Positions 18,089 through 28,234 are shown, counted from the first letter of the stretch. The stretch: 64,000 bases of DNA from Sphingobacteriia bacterium 24-36-13 (GCA_002281875.1 NCHN01000006.1:28074-92073), one strand, 5' to 3'. Notes: a model not told the origin generated them from the letters alone. Numbers and translations are program-made.

Positions 18089-19339
18089 ATGCGAATCATT
18101 TTCATTTTGATGATTTTTATAAGCGTTTCGGGTCAATTAAAGGCCCAAAACGACCCTTTTATGCTAGGAATGACCCTTGGCGGGGGTGAAATCAATGAAA
18201 ATCAGCTTCCTGGCAACTTAAACGAGCATTACCAATACCCTTCCGAAGAAGAGTTAGATTATTATTATCAAAAGGGATTTAGGTTAATCACTATTCCTTT
18301 CAGATGGGAGCGGGTACAAAAAACCTTAGGCGGAGATTTGGACTATGGAGAGATTGCAGAAATTCGTAAAGTAGTTTCTTGGGCAGCTAACCGAGACATG
18401 CAAGTTATTTTGAGCATGTACAATGGCGGCAGATACCGAAAATATGGGGTGGATTATATTGTTGGTTCTTATTCGGTAAGCAGACAAGATTTTGCAGATT
18501 GTTGGAATAAAATTGCCAATGCATTTTCAGGATACCCCAATATTTATGGATATAATTTAATGTCTGAGCCTCATGATATGCAAGCATTCGATTGGCAAAC
18601 ATCCGCTCAGTGGGCAATCACTTCAATTCGTATGGCCGATAGAAGAAGCCGTATTATTGTGTCGGGTAATAATTACGCAGCCGCTGAAAGTTGGGCAGAT
18701 TATAGCGATCAATTAAAAAATTTAAATGATCCACAAGATAAATTGGTCTTTAACGCGCATTGTTATTTTGATAACGACTTTACTGGAAAATATCTTTTTT
18801 CCTACGACCAAAATCAAGCATGGGATTCAACAGGTATTCAAAGGGCAATGCCATTTGTGCAATGGTTAAAGCAAAACAATAAAAAAGGAATCATTGGACA
18901 ATTTGGTGTCCCAGATACCGATGCACGATGGTTAACCATCATGGATAAATTCCTTCAATACTTAAAAGCAGAGAATGTAACCGCACAATACAGCTCTTCT
19001 GGTAAAAGATTGAGTGGAAACCCAGTAAGTACATATCCGCTTGCTAGTGTAGAACGCCCACAAATTAAAACCTTACAAAGCTTTTTAGCAGGTGCTGAAA
19101 TGACCTACAAAAAACCCATTGAAAAAAATGAATCAAGTGTTCAAACAGAGCCTAATAAGAATAATATAACACCGGTTGAAAAAGTTGTAGATGCACCTGC
19201 AGAACCCCCTTCTTCATTTTTATTTTTACCAGGTACAATTTTGTTGCCACAACCCAATGGTGGATTGTATAAGCCCGTGTTAAAATCAACCTCCACTAGA
19301 GAAAAAACGGTGCGCGTTGCTAAATACAGGAAACCTTAA
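18089..19339 (+). CDS. GH5-fold (cellulase family) secreted protein with altered catalytic residues
   Basis: A signal peptide (MRIIFILMIFISVSGQLKAQ) leads a GH5-type barrel of about 300 residues. After it comes a low-complexity Pro/Lys/Thr-rich tail. Fold markers are LITIPFRWERVQ, WAANRDMQVILSM, IYGYNLMSEPHDM, VFNAHCYFD (His224) and KGIIGQFGVPD. The acid/base is Glu160, but the Asn normally before it is Ser159. The nucleophile position of the usual GEFG motif is Gln271, and the usual Trp after the last strand is not seen. I infer weak or no hydrolase activity. The ATG giving the signal peptide was chosen over an upstream TTG. Confidence 0.85.
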   Translation: MRIIFILMIFISVSGQLKAQNDPFMLGMTLGGGEINENQLPGNLNEHYQYPSEEELDYYYQKGFRLITIPFRWERVQKTLGGDLDYGEIAEIRKVVSWAANRDMQVILSMYNGGRYRKYGVDYIVGSYSVSRQDFADCWNKIANAFSGYPNIYGYNLMSEPHDMQAFDWQTSAQWAITSIRMADRRSRIIVSGNNYAAAESWADYSDQLKNLNDPQDKLVFNAHCYFDNDFTGKYLFSYDQNQAWDSTGIQRAMPFVQWLKQNNKKGIIGQFGVPDTDARWLTIMDKFLQYLKAENVTAQYSSSGKRLSGNPVSTYPLASVERPQIKTLQSFLAGAEMTYKKPIEKNESSVQTEPNKNNITPVEKVVDAPAEPPSSFLFLPGTILLPQPNGGLYKPVLKSTSTREKTVRVAKYRKP

Positions 19340-21684
19340 GAAACGATTCTAAGTTTAGCGTAGTTCAACATGATCTTCTTTTCTCCATTTTGCGCAAAGT
19401 CAATAGTAGCTACTGGATTATGCGCAGAACCTTCCATGGCTTTTACTATGCCAAAACCAAATTTTTGGTGTTCTACTTTTTGACCCACTTCTAAGCTAGA
19501 AGTATCGCTGGGTGCAAAATCAGCAGAAGGAATATGTGCCACTACCTTTGGAGCTAATGGTTGAATAGGCATATATTCAGGCTTGCTGCTCGCTGGTTTT
19601 TTAGAAGGGGGCGGTCCATATTTATTTGCAGCTTGTTGAGACGAATTTCCAAAACCTCTTTGCATTCGTTCATATGCAGAGCCCCATTCGGAACCTGAGT
19701 GATTTCTAGCACCACCGCCAGCATAAGTTTTGTCAATAGATTCTTCGGGCATTTCGTCTATGAATCGGCTGGGTTCATTTTGAACCAGCTGACCAAAACG
19801 ATACCTTGAATTAGCATATGTGAGCCAAAGTCTTTGCTTGGCTCTGGTAACAGCCACATAAAATAACCTTCTTTCTTCTTCTAACTCTTCTCTGGTATTA
19901 ATGCTCATTGAATTAGGGAAAAGGGTTTCTTCTATTCCCCCTACAAACACACAACCAAATTCTAATCCCTTAGCAGCATGTATAGTCATCAACTTTACAA
20001 CGTCATTGTTTTCCTTGTCATCGTCTGCATCGGTTAACAAAGTAATTTGCTGCAAATAGGAACCTAAAGTTTTATCACCCAATTCTCCATCATCGTTACT
20101 AGGACTTTCGGTCCATTCTTTAATAGAGTTGAATAACTCTTGTACGTTTTCGTAACGAGCAAGACCCTCTGTTGTTTTATCGTTGAATAGTTCTTTTACT
20201 AGACTGGTATGTTTGCCTACTTGAGTGGCTACATCAAAAGCATTTTTATCGGTCAACATGCTTTGGAAATAGCGAATCATGGTAGTGAAATTTTGTAAAG
20301 CTTCTAATGTTCCAGATTTAAATCCAAATTCACCTGCTCTACTCACCACATTAAACATGGGAATATTTTGTTCATTGGCAATAATGACCAATTTTTCAAT
20401 GGTTGTTTTGCCAATTCCTCTAACCGGATAATTGATGATTCTTTTTAAGGCTTCTTCATCATTGGTATTTACAATCACCCTTAAATATGCAAGAATATCT
20501 TTAATTTCTTTTCTTTGATAAAAGCTTACGCCTCCGTAAATCCGATATGCAATTCCCATTTTTCTTAAGCTCTCTTCAAAAGACCGGCTCTGGGCGTTGG
20601 TTCTATAAAGAATAGCAAAATCTTTATTAAAATAATGATTGCGGAGTTTTTGTTCTTGAATAGTATCAGCAACAAATTTCCCTTCTTCATTATCGGTCAT
20701 GGTTCTTACCAACTTAATCTTTTCTCCTTCTTCGTTTTCGGTCCAAAGATTTTTTGGTATTTGACCCTTATTATTTTTTATGACCTGATTGGCTACTTTT
20801 AAAATCTGCTGACTACTTCTATAATTCTGTTCCAGCTTTACCACTTTCACATCATCATAGTCTTTCTGAAATTGTAATATATTTTCAATGGTAGCACCCC
20901 TGAAACTGTAAATACTTTGTGCATCATCACCCACTACACAAATATTTTCATGAGCAGCAGCTAAGAGCTTGCTAATTTGGTATTGAACAGGATTGGTATC
21001 TTGATACTCATCTATCAGCAAGTATTTAAACTTGTGTTGGTACTTGTGTAATGCTTCAGGAAAATTATTCAGTAACTCATACATTTTCAACAATAGATCA
21101 TCAAAATCCATTGCTCCGTTTTTGAAACAACGTTTGGCGTATGCAGCATATACTTGCGAAATGGCTGGCCTATTAGATCTTGCATCTTCTTGTTGAATGG
21201 CATAATCGGTTGCGTATTCAGCAGGACCTACTAATGCGTTTTTTGCTGAAGAAATTCTATTGCCTACAATATTGGGTTTATAATGTTTATCGTCTAAATG
21301 CAATTCATTAATTACTGTTTTTAAAACAGAACGGCTGTCGTCGGTATCGTAAATGGTGAAATTGCTTGGATATCCCAACTTACTGGCTTCTGCCCTAAGT
21401 ATTCTTGCGAAAACACTGTGGAAAGTTCCTACGTATAAATTTCTAGCTTCTGCATTACCCAAAATTTTTTCAATTCTTTCTTTCATTTCTGCAGCAGCCT
21501 TATTCGTAAAAGTCAGTGCAAGAATATTAAATGCATCTACCCCATTTGCCATTAAATGAGCTATTCGAGTAGTTAATACTTTGGTTTTTCCGCTTCCTGC
21601 ACCGGCCACAATCATCAATGGCCCCTTTATATGTGTAACCGCTTCCCTTTGAGACTCATTGAGTCCATTCAAATAATCCTGCAT
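19336..21684 (-). CDS. UvrD/PcrA-type superfamily 1 DNA helicase
   Basis: The 782-residue 3'-5' helicase acts in nucleotide excision repair, mismatch repair or the removal of RecA and stalled polymerases. Walker A is GAGSGKT at residues 28-34. Others visible are LTFTNKAAAEMKERI (Ia), IDEYQDTN (II), VVGDDAQSIYSFRGA (III), LEQNYRSSQ (IV), MTIHAAKGLEF (V) and FYVAVTRAKQRL (VI). The last 45 residues, VGQKVEHQKFGFGIV onward, form the Tudor-like C-terminal domain typical of PcrA. The linker before it is rich in Gly, Ser and Pro. The stop interlocks with the GH5-like gene through TTAA. Confidence 0.96.
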   Translation of the reverse strand: MQDYLNGLNESQREAVTHIKGPLMIVAGAGSGKTKVLTTRIAHLMANGVDAFNILALTFTNKAAAEMKERIEKILGNAEARNLYVGTFHSVFARILRAEASKLGYPSNFTIYDTDDSRSVLKTVINELHLDDKHYKPNIVGNRISSAKNALVGPAEYATDYAIQQEDARSNRPAISQVYAAYAKRCFKNGAMDFDDLLLKMYELLNNFPEALHKYQHKFKYLLIDEYQDTNPVQYQISKLLAAAHENICVVGDDAQSIYSFRGATIENILQFQKDYDDVKVVKLEQNYRSSQQILKVANQVIKNNKGQIPKNLWTENEEGEKIKLVRTMTDNEEGKFVADTIQEQKLRNHYFNKDFAILYRTNAQSRSFEESLRKMGIAYRIYGGVSFYQRKEIKDILAYLRVIVNTNDEEALKRIINYPVRGIGKTTIEKLVIIANEQNIPMFNVVSRAGEFGFKSGTLEALQNFTTMIRYFQSMLTDKNAFDVATQVGKHTSLVKELFNDKTTEGLARYENVQELFNSIKEWTESPSNDDGELGDKTLGSYLQQITLLTDADDDKENNDVVKLMTIHAAKGLEFGCVFVGGIEETLFPNSMSINTREELEEERRLFYVAVTRAKQRLWLTYANSRYRFGQLVQNEPSRFIDEMPEESIDKTYAGGGARNHSGSEWGSAYERMQRGFGNSSQQAANKYGPPPSKKPASSKPEYMPIQPLAPKVVAHIPSADFAPSDTSSLEVGQKVEHQKFGFGIVKAMEGSAHNPVATIDFAQNGEKKIMLNYAKLRIVS

Positions 21685-21723
21685 ACGTATAAATTCAATT
21701 GCAAGATAGGCTAAGGATTGCTT

Positions 21724-24120
21724 TTAAAAACGGTGAATTCCGGTATAGTGAAGAATTAGTTTAAACAGTTCCGAAGGAATAAAGGGTTTTACTACAATAT
21801 CATTTATGCCAGTGCTTTTTATGCGTTCTTCAATTTCTCTTGGCAAGCTAGCGGTTAAAGCTATAATGGGTGTTTTTACTCCACGATCTCTTAAAATACG
21901 TGTGGCTTCATAACCGTCCATTACTGGCATATGCATATCCATTAAAATAATTTGGTGTATAGAAGCATCAAATACATCAACTGCTTCCTGTCCGTTCTGT
22001 GCAATGGCTACAGTAGCTCCCCATTTACTTAGAAAAGTTTTTGCCACTAAAATATTTACTTCATTGTCTTCTACTAATAAAATAGTCATGCCTGTTAAAG
22101 GCTTACTTTCTTCAGTAGGTGCAGGACTATGAATAATTGCTTGTTCAATTATTTTTGGGGGAGCTATGGGGAAATTAATTTCAAAGAAAAAAGTGGAGCC
22201 TTTTTCTGGTTCGCTCTTAAGTTGAAGTTGAGCCCCTTGTAATTCTAGTAATCGTTTACTAATGGCAAGCCCCAAACCTGTACCACCAAAATTTCTAGAA
22301 GTACTGGTATCAGCTTGGGTAAATTGGTCAAAAATCATTTGTTGTTTCTCGGTTGCAATTCCAATTCCCGTATCTTCTATTTCTACCAGTAAATGAATAT
22401 TCGAACCATCTTTATGAATAACTCCTATCCTTAATTCTACAAAACCCTTCTTGGTAAATTTGATGGCATTGTGAATGAGGTTACCCATAATTTGACTTGT
22501 CCTAGTAGGATCTCCTATTAAATTGGTTGATAATTGATCATCAACTTTTAATCTTAAATCAACGCCCTTGTCTTTTGCCAAAATGCCAAATCCAGCAATT
22601 AATTTATTTGCAATATTCTTCAAATCCATTTCAATGGATTCGAACCCAATTTTTCCAGCTTCAATTTTATTGTAGTCTAAAATATCATTTACGATAGACA
22701 ACAAATTATTCGCAGAAAACAATAAGACGTTTAATTGTTCTTTTTGTTCCTCCGATGGTTTTTCCATCAGCATAATATTGGTCATGCCTAAAATGGAATT
22801 AAGCGGTGTTCTAATTTCATGAGACATCGTACTCAAGAAATCATTCTTAGCTTTAAGACCTTGCTCTGCTTGCTTTTTAGCTTCTTTTAAAATAAAAGCA
22901 AATCGAAAAGAGAGTACTAGAGATTGCAAAAAGAAGAAAGTGATATAGCCGAAAAACAAGACAAATCTTGGAGGCTGAATTATATTGAAGTACTTAAGGT
23001 TGATTAAGAAAAAAATCACTAGCAAAATGCCTGTACTTAACAAAGCATATTTTGCCCCCAGCTTTTTATTTAGATAAGCCCTAATATAAATATAGAATGC
23101 ATGTCCAATTACGGAGAACATTACAATTAAGAAGGGGTTGATTAATTGAGTAAAAACACTAGGTGGAAAAATTATTACAGTTAAACATAATAAACCAGCC
23201 ATAATCGCTTCTGTATAGAGCAACCACTTGTTGGTTTCTTCGGGAAATAAATATTTAGTGTAAAACATGAAAAATAGAACACTAATAAATAAGCTGAGGT
23301 ATTCTAAGTGAACACCAATTATCCAAGGGAAATTAGGGAACAAGCTATGTAGTACATAATTATCAGAACCTATAATTCTATAGCTATAGGCAATACAAAA
23401 TAAAGAGAAGAATAAAATCACTTTATCGTGTTTGCCAAAATAAAATAATCCAATAAAGAATAAACCCCCCATTAATAAAGCCCCAGCTAATAATAAATCG
23501 AATCCATCTTCTGCAGCTTTATCTGCTTGAAGAATTTGTTTATTACCAATTAGTATTGGTTTATAAGGGCCACCTTTTGAATGCCTAAAATTGGCAATTT
23601 GTAAAATTAAATCCAATGTATCTGCATTGGGTAATTCAGCAACCTGTTCCAGCCATTGTTCAGTGGTTGTTTCTTTGGTAGTTCCAGGTGCACCTGCAGC
23701 AGCAAAAAATTGTCCATTCACAAAAAGTTTAAAAGAACAATAAGTGTCTGGCAGTTTAATTGCCAATTTATGTTCACGTTTATTATTCAGTAAAACCCGC
23801 ACAGTATAACTGGCATAACCTTTCGCAGAAAGTGTTTTTCCGTTTATTGTTGTATAGTTCCAGTGATTTGGGAAATAGGTGTAATTGGTTGGGCTTGTTA
23901 AACTATCAGAAGGAGATAATAATTGATTCCAATAAATTCCCCACTCTCCTGAAATGGGTATGGTGGTTTGATCTAATGGTATATTTCTTAAATCAATTAT
24001 TCCATTTTGAACAAGTGGAATAGTCGGTTTTTTGGATTGAGCCTGTCCATTAAATACCCCATTGCTTAGTAGCATCAGTAGGAAAAAACTGACCTGAAGA
24101 AAGGTTTTTTTGGTAGGCAT
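21724..24120 (-). CDS. Hybrid sensor histidine kinase with 7TMR-DISM sensor and receiver
   Basis: Order of parts in the 798 residues: signal peptide (to about 27); periplasmic beta-sandwich DISM-type ligand domain (about 35-190); seven membrane segments (about 205-405); HisKA with phospho-acceptor His434 in STMSHEIRTP; HATPase_c (N box, then DTGIGI and GGTGLGLAI); receiver with phospho-acceptor Asp728 in LMDMHMPVMDG. DISM receptors are thought to sense carbohydrates or other small ligands. No DNA-binding output is present, so a separate phosphotransfer partner or response regulator is expected elsewhere. Confidence 0.93.
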   Translation of the reverse strand: MPTKKTFLQVSFFLLMLLSNGVFNGQAQSKKPTIPLVQNGIIDLRNIPLDQTTIPISGEWGIYWNQLLSPSDSLTSPTNYTYFPNHWNYTTINGKTLSAKGYASYTVRVLLNNKREHKLAIKLPDTYCSFKLFVNGQFFAAAGAPGTTKETTTEQWLEQVAELPNADTLDLILQIANFRHSKGGPYKPILIGNKQILQADKAAEDGFDLLLAGALLMGGLFFIGLFYFGKHDKVILFFSLFCIAYSYRIIGSDNYVLHSLFPNFPWIIGVHLEYLSLFISVLFFMFYTKYLFPEETNKWLLYTEAIMAGLLCLTVIIFPPSVFTQLINPFLIVMFSVIGHAFYIYIRAYLNKKLGAKYALLSTGILLVIFFLINLKYFNIIQPPRFVLFFGYITFFFLQSLVLSFRFAFILKEAKKQAEQGLKAKNDFLSTMSHEIRTPLNSILGMTNIMLMEKPSEEQKEQLNVLLFSANNLLSIVNDILDYNKIEAGKIGFESIEMDLKNIANKLIAGFGILAKDKGVDLRLKVDDQLSTNLIGDPTRTSQIMGNLIHNAIKFTKKGFVELRIGVIHKDGSNIHLLVEIEDTGIGIATEKQQMIFDQFTQADTSTSRNFGGTGLGLAISKRLLELQGAQLQLKSEPEKGSTFFFEINFPIAPPKIIEQAIIHSPAPTEESKPLTGMTILLVEDNEVNILVAKTFLSKWGATVAIAQNGQEAVDVFDASIHQIILMDMHMPVMDGYEATRILRDRGVKTPIIALTASLPREIEERIKSTGINDIVVKPFIPSELFKLILHYTGIHRF

Positions 24121-24162
24121 AGGGTATTATTGGATATACAATTTATGATATATAATTAATAT

Positions 24163-24202
24163 AAAAAAAGCGCCAACCTTTTTTAATTGGGTTGACGCTT
24201 TT
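24163..24202 (-). terminator. Intrinsic terminator after the OmpA lipoprotein gene
   Basis: Read on the minus strand, AAAAGCGTCAACC and GGTTGGCGCTTTT pair over 13 positions (one G-U) around a loop of about 11 bases. The stem runs into seven consecutive T residues. It lies 24 bases past the OmpA stop and before the hybrid kinase start. The kinase therefore probably has its own promoter. Confidence 0.85.
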
Positions 24203-24225
24203 AAACGAGTTTTAAGAAATTATTG

Positions 24226-25116
24226 TTATTTCTTTCTTTCTAACAACTTGAAGAATTGGTCTAATTGAGGAATAATCACAATTCTGGTTCTTCTGTTTGC
24301 AGCTCTACCTTCAGCTGTATTGTTATCTGTAATAGGAACAAACTCTCCTCTACCAGCGGCAGTCATTCTTTTTGGATTCATTCCATAAGAATCTTGCAAA
24401 ATTCTGACAACTGTTGTAGCTCTTTTAACACTCAAGTCCCAGTTGTCAATCATTCCACCTCCTTTAACTAAAGGAATAGAATCGGTATGACCTTCTACTA
24501 AAAATTCAATATCAGGTTGCGCATTCAATACTTTCGCTACTTTTCCCAATACTTCTTTAGCTCTTTCAGTTACTTCATAACTACCACTCTTGAATAATAA
24601 TTTATCAGAGATATCTACGTATACTACTCCTTTGTCAACCTTAATATTTACATCTTTATCGTCTATATTACCCAATACCCCTTTTAGATTCATTACCAAT
24701 GCCATATTCAAAGAATCTTTTCTAGCAATAGATCCTTGTAGGTCTTGAATATATAAATCTTTAGCACCAATATTTTCCAAAGACCTTCTAATGCTTTCGG
24801 CCTGTGCACCAGTCACCACCGAAAGGTCTTTTAGTTGATTCAATACTAAATTGTTTGTTTGCTTAACATAGTCCAACTGTGTATTAGTGGTATTTAAAAG
24901 GGCATCAGCAGATTGCTTCTGTGTTTGAAGATTACTGATTTGATTTTTTGACTTATTCAACTCTTCTTCTAGTGTTCTGTATTTTCCTTGTAACTCCGCA
25001 TATGCACCATTCAATTCGCCATATCTAGCTTCTGCCTGCCTTAATTGTTTAGGGCTTACACAAGAAAAAAGAACAAAAGCGGCCAAGCTGGCCATTGTGT
25101 AGAATTTCATTTTCAT
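24226..25116 (-). CDS. OmpA family lipoprotein with coiled-coil stalk
   Basis: A lipoprotein signal (VLFSC, acylated Cys at about residue 19) is followed by a long coiled coil (about 28-135, with regular Leu, Gln and Lys heptads) and a C-terminal OmpA/MotB domain (about 170-285). Peptidoglycan-binding motifs are VEGHTDSIPL and the RAANRRTRIVI end. It probably bridges the outer membrane and the peptidoglycan. The 296-residue layout resembles Bacteroidota YiaD/OmpA lipoproteins. A hairpin terminator follows it. Confidence 0.9.
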   Translation of the reverse strand: MKMKFYTMASLAAFVLFSCVSPKQLRQAEARYGELNGAYAELQGKYRTLEEELNKSKNQISNLQTQKQSADALLNTTNTQLDYVKQTNNLVLNQLKDLSVVTGAQAESIRRSLENIGAKDLYIQDLQGSIARKDSLNMALVMNLKGVLGNIDDKDVNIKVDKGVVYVDISDKLLFKSGSYEVTERAKEVLGKVAKVLNAQPDIEFLVEGHTDSIPLVKGGGMIDNWDLSVKRATTVVRILQDSYGMNPKRMTAAGRGEFVPITDNNTAEGRAANRRTRIVIIPQLDQFFKLLERKK

Positions 25117-25146
25117 TGGTCTTTCGTATTAATAATTGGGTGCAAG

Positions 25147-26793
25147 TTAAGCAAAAACCACTTTTACAGAAGCATTGTACCAATTGTTATAAAAGTCTTT
25201 GAATGTTTCGTCCAATACTTTTCGTTTAATCTTGAGTGTTGGTGTTAAAATACCATTTTGAATGGTCCACTCTTCTGCCATAATAATCAATTTGGCCAAT
25301 TGTTCGTGGTGTTCAAGCTCTTGGTTAATCTTTTCTAGCAATTGATGTAAGTGTTCTTGTAAGCTGGTTTGGGCCAATTGCCTGGCGTGTTCAGATAAAG
25401 TGCATAAAAGCAGTGGAGCAGGCATTCCCCATCCTACTACACAAGCTTGTGCAATCATAGCATCGGACAATACCTTGGATTCTATAGGTGCAGGCGCAAC
25501 ATATTTACCCTTACTGGTTTTAAATTGGTCTTTAATTCTACCGGTGATTTTTAAATAGCCAGCTTCATCAACTTGGCCTTCGTCACCTGTTTTTAAATAG
25601 TCGTCTTCAAACATTTCAGCTGTTAAAACAGGTTCTTTATAATATCCCAACATATTGGCTTCACTCTTCACCAACACTTCATTTTGTTCACTTAGTTTAA
25701 CAGTTACACCGGGATAAGATTGTCCTACTGTACCAAACTTACAAGCGCCCTTTCTATTAGAATGAGACAAAGCAGAATTTTCGGTCATACCATACGCTTC
25801 CTGAATTTACATTCCTAATTGGTAAAACCAATCTAGGACAGTTGGGTTAATGGGCGATGCACCAGTATACAAATGCTTTACTCTACCTAGACCTAATTTT
25901 TTGCGAATGGTTTTTTTAATTATTGTAGATACGATTGGGACTTTTAACAGTTTACTCAATTTATGCTGCGGCATTTTACGCAATATTTCTTCTCGAATTT
26001 TTTCCCAGATTCGAGGTACCGCTAAAAAAATAGTAGGTTGAGTATATTGAAGGTTTTTTGAAAAAGAATCCATGCTTTCAACAAAATGAATACAACCTCC
26101 TGTAAATATGGCACCACATTCTACCAACATTCTTTCGGCAACATGGCAAAGCGGTAAGTAAGAGAAGAACACTTCATCTTTTAAAGGAGGCGTACTTTCT
26201 AAAAAAGAATACACAGCAAATGACATGGTATGGTTATTATGCATGACACCTTTGGGAGTACCTGTAGTACCAGAAGTATAAATGATACAAGAGAGCGCTT
26301 TAGGATCAAGTGGACTAAGTTCAGTTAATGGCGAAGAAGTACGCACCAAGTCATCCCAATTTAAACAACCAACATTTAAATAAAAAGGAAAACTGATTTG
26401 GGTCATTTCTTCAGGAATGCCCATTCTAATTAATTCAGGGTTATCTAGTTTACCAACAAAAATCGTCTTGGCTTCACTATGCAATAAAATTTCATTTACT
26501 GCAGTGCTTGTAATATTAGGATAGAGCGGAACAGAAACCATTCCAGCCATATTGATAGCCAAATCGGCCATGATCCAATGTGCACAGTTTTTACTTAGTA
26601 TGGCTACTTTATCTCCATGTTGTAAACCAGACTGTTGCAACCAAGCAGCCATTGATCTAATTTCTTTACCCGCTTTAGACCATGAAAAATCTTGGTAAAC
26701 CCCTTTTACAGGCTCAGACAAGAATAATTTATTGGGCTGGCTTTTTTCGAACCTGCAAAAATTATCAATAATGGTTGGATAGGTGTTTGTCAT
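25147..26793 (-). pseudogene. AMP-dependent long-chain fatty acid-CoA ligase, interrupted by an in-frame TAA
   Basis: The whole gene would encode about 548 residues of an ANL-family acyl-CoA synthetase. The first part holds SCIIYTSGTTGTPKGV, the P-loop. Codon 329 is TAA, and the frame then continues without any shift into IQEAYGMTENSAL (motif II), LKTGDEGQVDEAGYL and ITGRIKDQFKTSKGKY, ending in a normal C-terminus. A single base change, for example TTA to TAA, would explain this. It may be a real nonsense mutation, a sequencing error or, less likely, two separately translated halves. It follows an acyltransferase gene by 1 base. Confidence 0.88.
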
Positions 26794-26794
26794 A

Positions 26795-27364
26795 TTAGTT
26801 GGGGGCTTGTTGATCTAAATGTTGTAAACCGTATTCAGGTATTTTGCCTTCTTTATCGGCAAAATAATGGATAATATATTGTAAGTCTGCTTCCATATTA
26901 CCAGTAGGTAAAAAGGGTTCAGAGAAAGTGATTTGTTTTTTTCCAAAATCTAAACCAGCTAAAACAATTGGTACGCCGGCTTTATGGGCAATATGATAGA
27001 ACCCAGTTCTAAGCTTGTCTACTTTTTTTCGAGTTCCTTCAGGAGATAATGCCAAAACAAAAGATTCGCTGGCATTAAATTTTTCAACGACTTGGTCAAC
27101 TACATTGTTGTTGCTGAAACGGTCTACGGGAAACCCACCTAGTTTCCTAAAAAAGAATCCAAAACGACCCTTGAATAACTCAGCTTTGCCTAAAAATTTT
27201 AAATGATATAATCTTAATTTACTTCTTACTGCAAGGCCAACTACAAAATCCCAGGCACTGGTATGAGGGCCTACAGCAATTACACATTTTTTCAGGTGAT
27301 AAGGAAATTCATCACGAATAGTCCATCCCTGCAGTTGCAGAAAAATGTTCCAGCATACACGCAT
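26795..27364 (-). CDS. 1-acyl-sn-glycerol-3-phosphate acyltransferase-like protein (PlsC family)
   Basis: The HX4D catalytic motif is seen in VGPHTSAWDFV, and the substrate-binding motif in LSPEGTRKKV. A GVPIVLAGLDF stretch follows. The 189-residue length is short for PlsC but usual for the Bacteroidota acyltransferases that sit beside an acyl-CoA ligase. It likely acylates a lysophospholipid at the inner membrane. With only one base between it and the ligase start, the two form an operon for activating and transferring fatty acids. Confidence 0.85.
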   Translation of the reverse strand: MRVCWNIFLQLQGWTIRDEFPYHLKKCVIAVGPHTSAWDFVVGLAVRSKLRLYHLKFLGKAELFKGRFGFFFRKLGGFPVDRFSNNNVVDQVVEKFNASESFVLALSPEGTRKKVDKLRTGFYHIAHKAGVPIVLAGLDFGKKQITFSEPFLPTGNMEADLQYIIHYFADKEGKIPEYGLQHLDQQAPN

Positions 27365-27426
27365 AGCAATCGATTGGGAAAATCAAGATAGAAAAAAATG
27401 GATAAAAGGGGAAATAAAGTTTTGTG

Positions 27427-28143
27427 CTAATATTTTAAATGACGTGCACTAGCGTATACCGAATGGGTTAAACTATCCCAATTGGCATACCATTGCATGA
27501 TAACAGTTGTTCCGTCTTTTTTAACGATTCTGTTTTCAAAGTTGGTTAACTCTATACCGTTTTTAATTTGGGAGAATGCTTCAAAAGTTTTTCTTCTGTC
27601 CTCCTCAAATACAAAGTCAATATGGTCTTTTCCTACCAATTCCCAATCTTCATAACCCCACAATTTTTCCACTTGACGATTAATTCTTACGTATTCACCT
27701 TTTATATTGAGTACACATAAAATATCTAATGAAGCGTCTAAAATTTTTCTTAAATCTCTTACAGATTTTTCCAATTGAAGTTCACTTTCTACTTGATCGG
27801 TTATATCATTCACTAAAGCATAAATACTTGTGATTGTTTCTTCAATTTTGATGGGAATATAAGTGACCACCCAGGTTAACTGATTATTTTTTACTGTTTG
27901 AATTTTGCACCTAAATTTTTCGGTAGCACCCGCTTTAGCTAGATTAAACTTTCTAAAAATGTCTTCCATTTCTTCAGGCAACATAAAAGGGAAAATACTC
28001 TCTCCTTTTAATTTAGATTCAGGACACTCCAACAAAATAGGCAGTTGCTTATTCATTAAAGTGATATTACCTTCTAAGTCTAATGAAAATACTGCGTTGG
28101 GGTTTTGATCAAAAAGCAATTGATATGCAGGTTCGCTATTCAT
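27427..28143 (-). CDS. PAS domain protein without output domain
   Basis: Two PAS domains follow each other (about residues 5-120 and 125-238), each with a PAC-type tail: VVTYIPIKIEETITSIYALVNDITDQVE in the first and ENRIVKKDGTTVIMQWYANWDSL in the second. A short coiled stretch joins them. No kinase, GGDEF, HTH or other effector is present and the frame ends normally. It may sense a ligand or redox state and act by protein contact. The ATG giving MNSEPAYQLLF was chosen over a TTG three codons upstream. Confidence 0.82.
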   Translation of the reverse strand: MNSEPAYQLLFDQNPNAVFSLDLEGNITLMNKQLPILLECPESKLKGESIFPFMLPEEMEDIFRKFNLAKAGATEKFRCKIQTVKNNQLTWVVTYIPIKIEETITSIYALVNDITDQVESELQLEKSVRDLRKILDASLDILCVLNIKGEYVRINRQVEKLWGYEDWELVGKDHIDFVFEEDRRKTFEAFSQIKNGIELTNFENRIVKKDGTTVIMQWYANWDSLTHSVYASARHLKY

Positions 28144-28234
28144 AAAGATCAATTTGAATGCTTTATAGCAGGTTAATTATCCACTGTAAATTTCGGCTAT
28201 TATAGTGGCTATAGCAAATAATCGTAGTTCTAAA

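Noticed and set aside
25807-25809. Idea that the in-frame TAA and TGA are recoded sense codons
   Set aside because: TAA and TGA both end many intact genes here, and no selenocysteine-type hairpin or conserved redox residue is expected at these sites. Mutation or sequence error is simpler.
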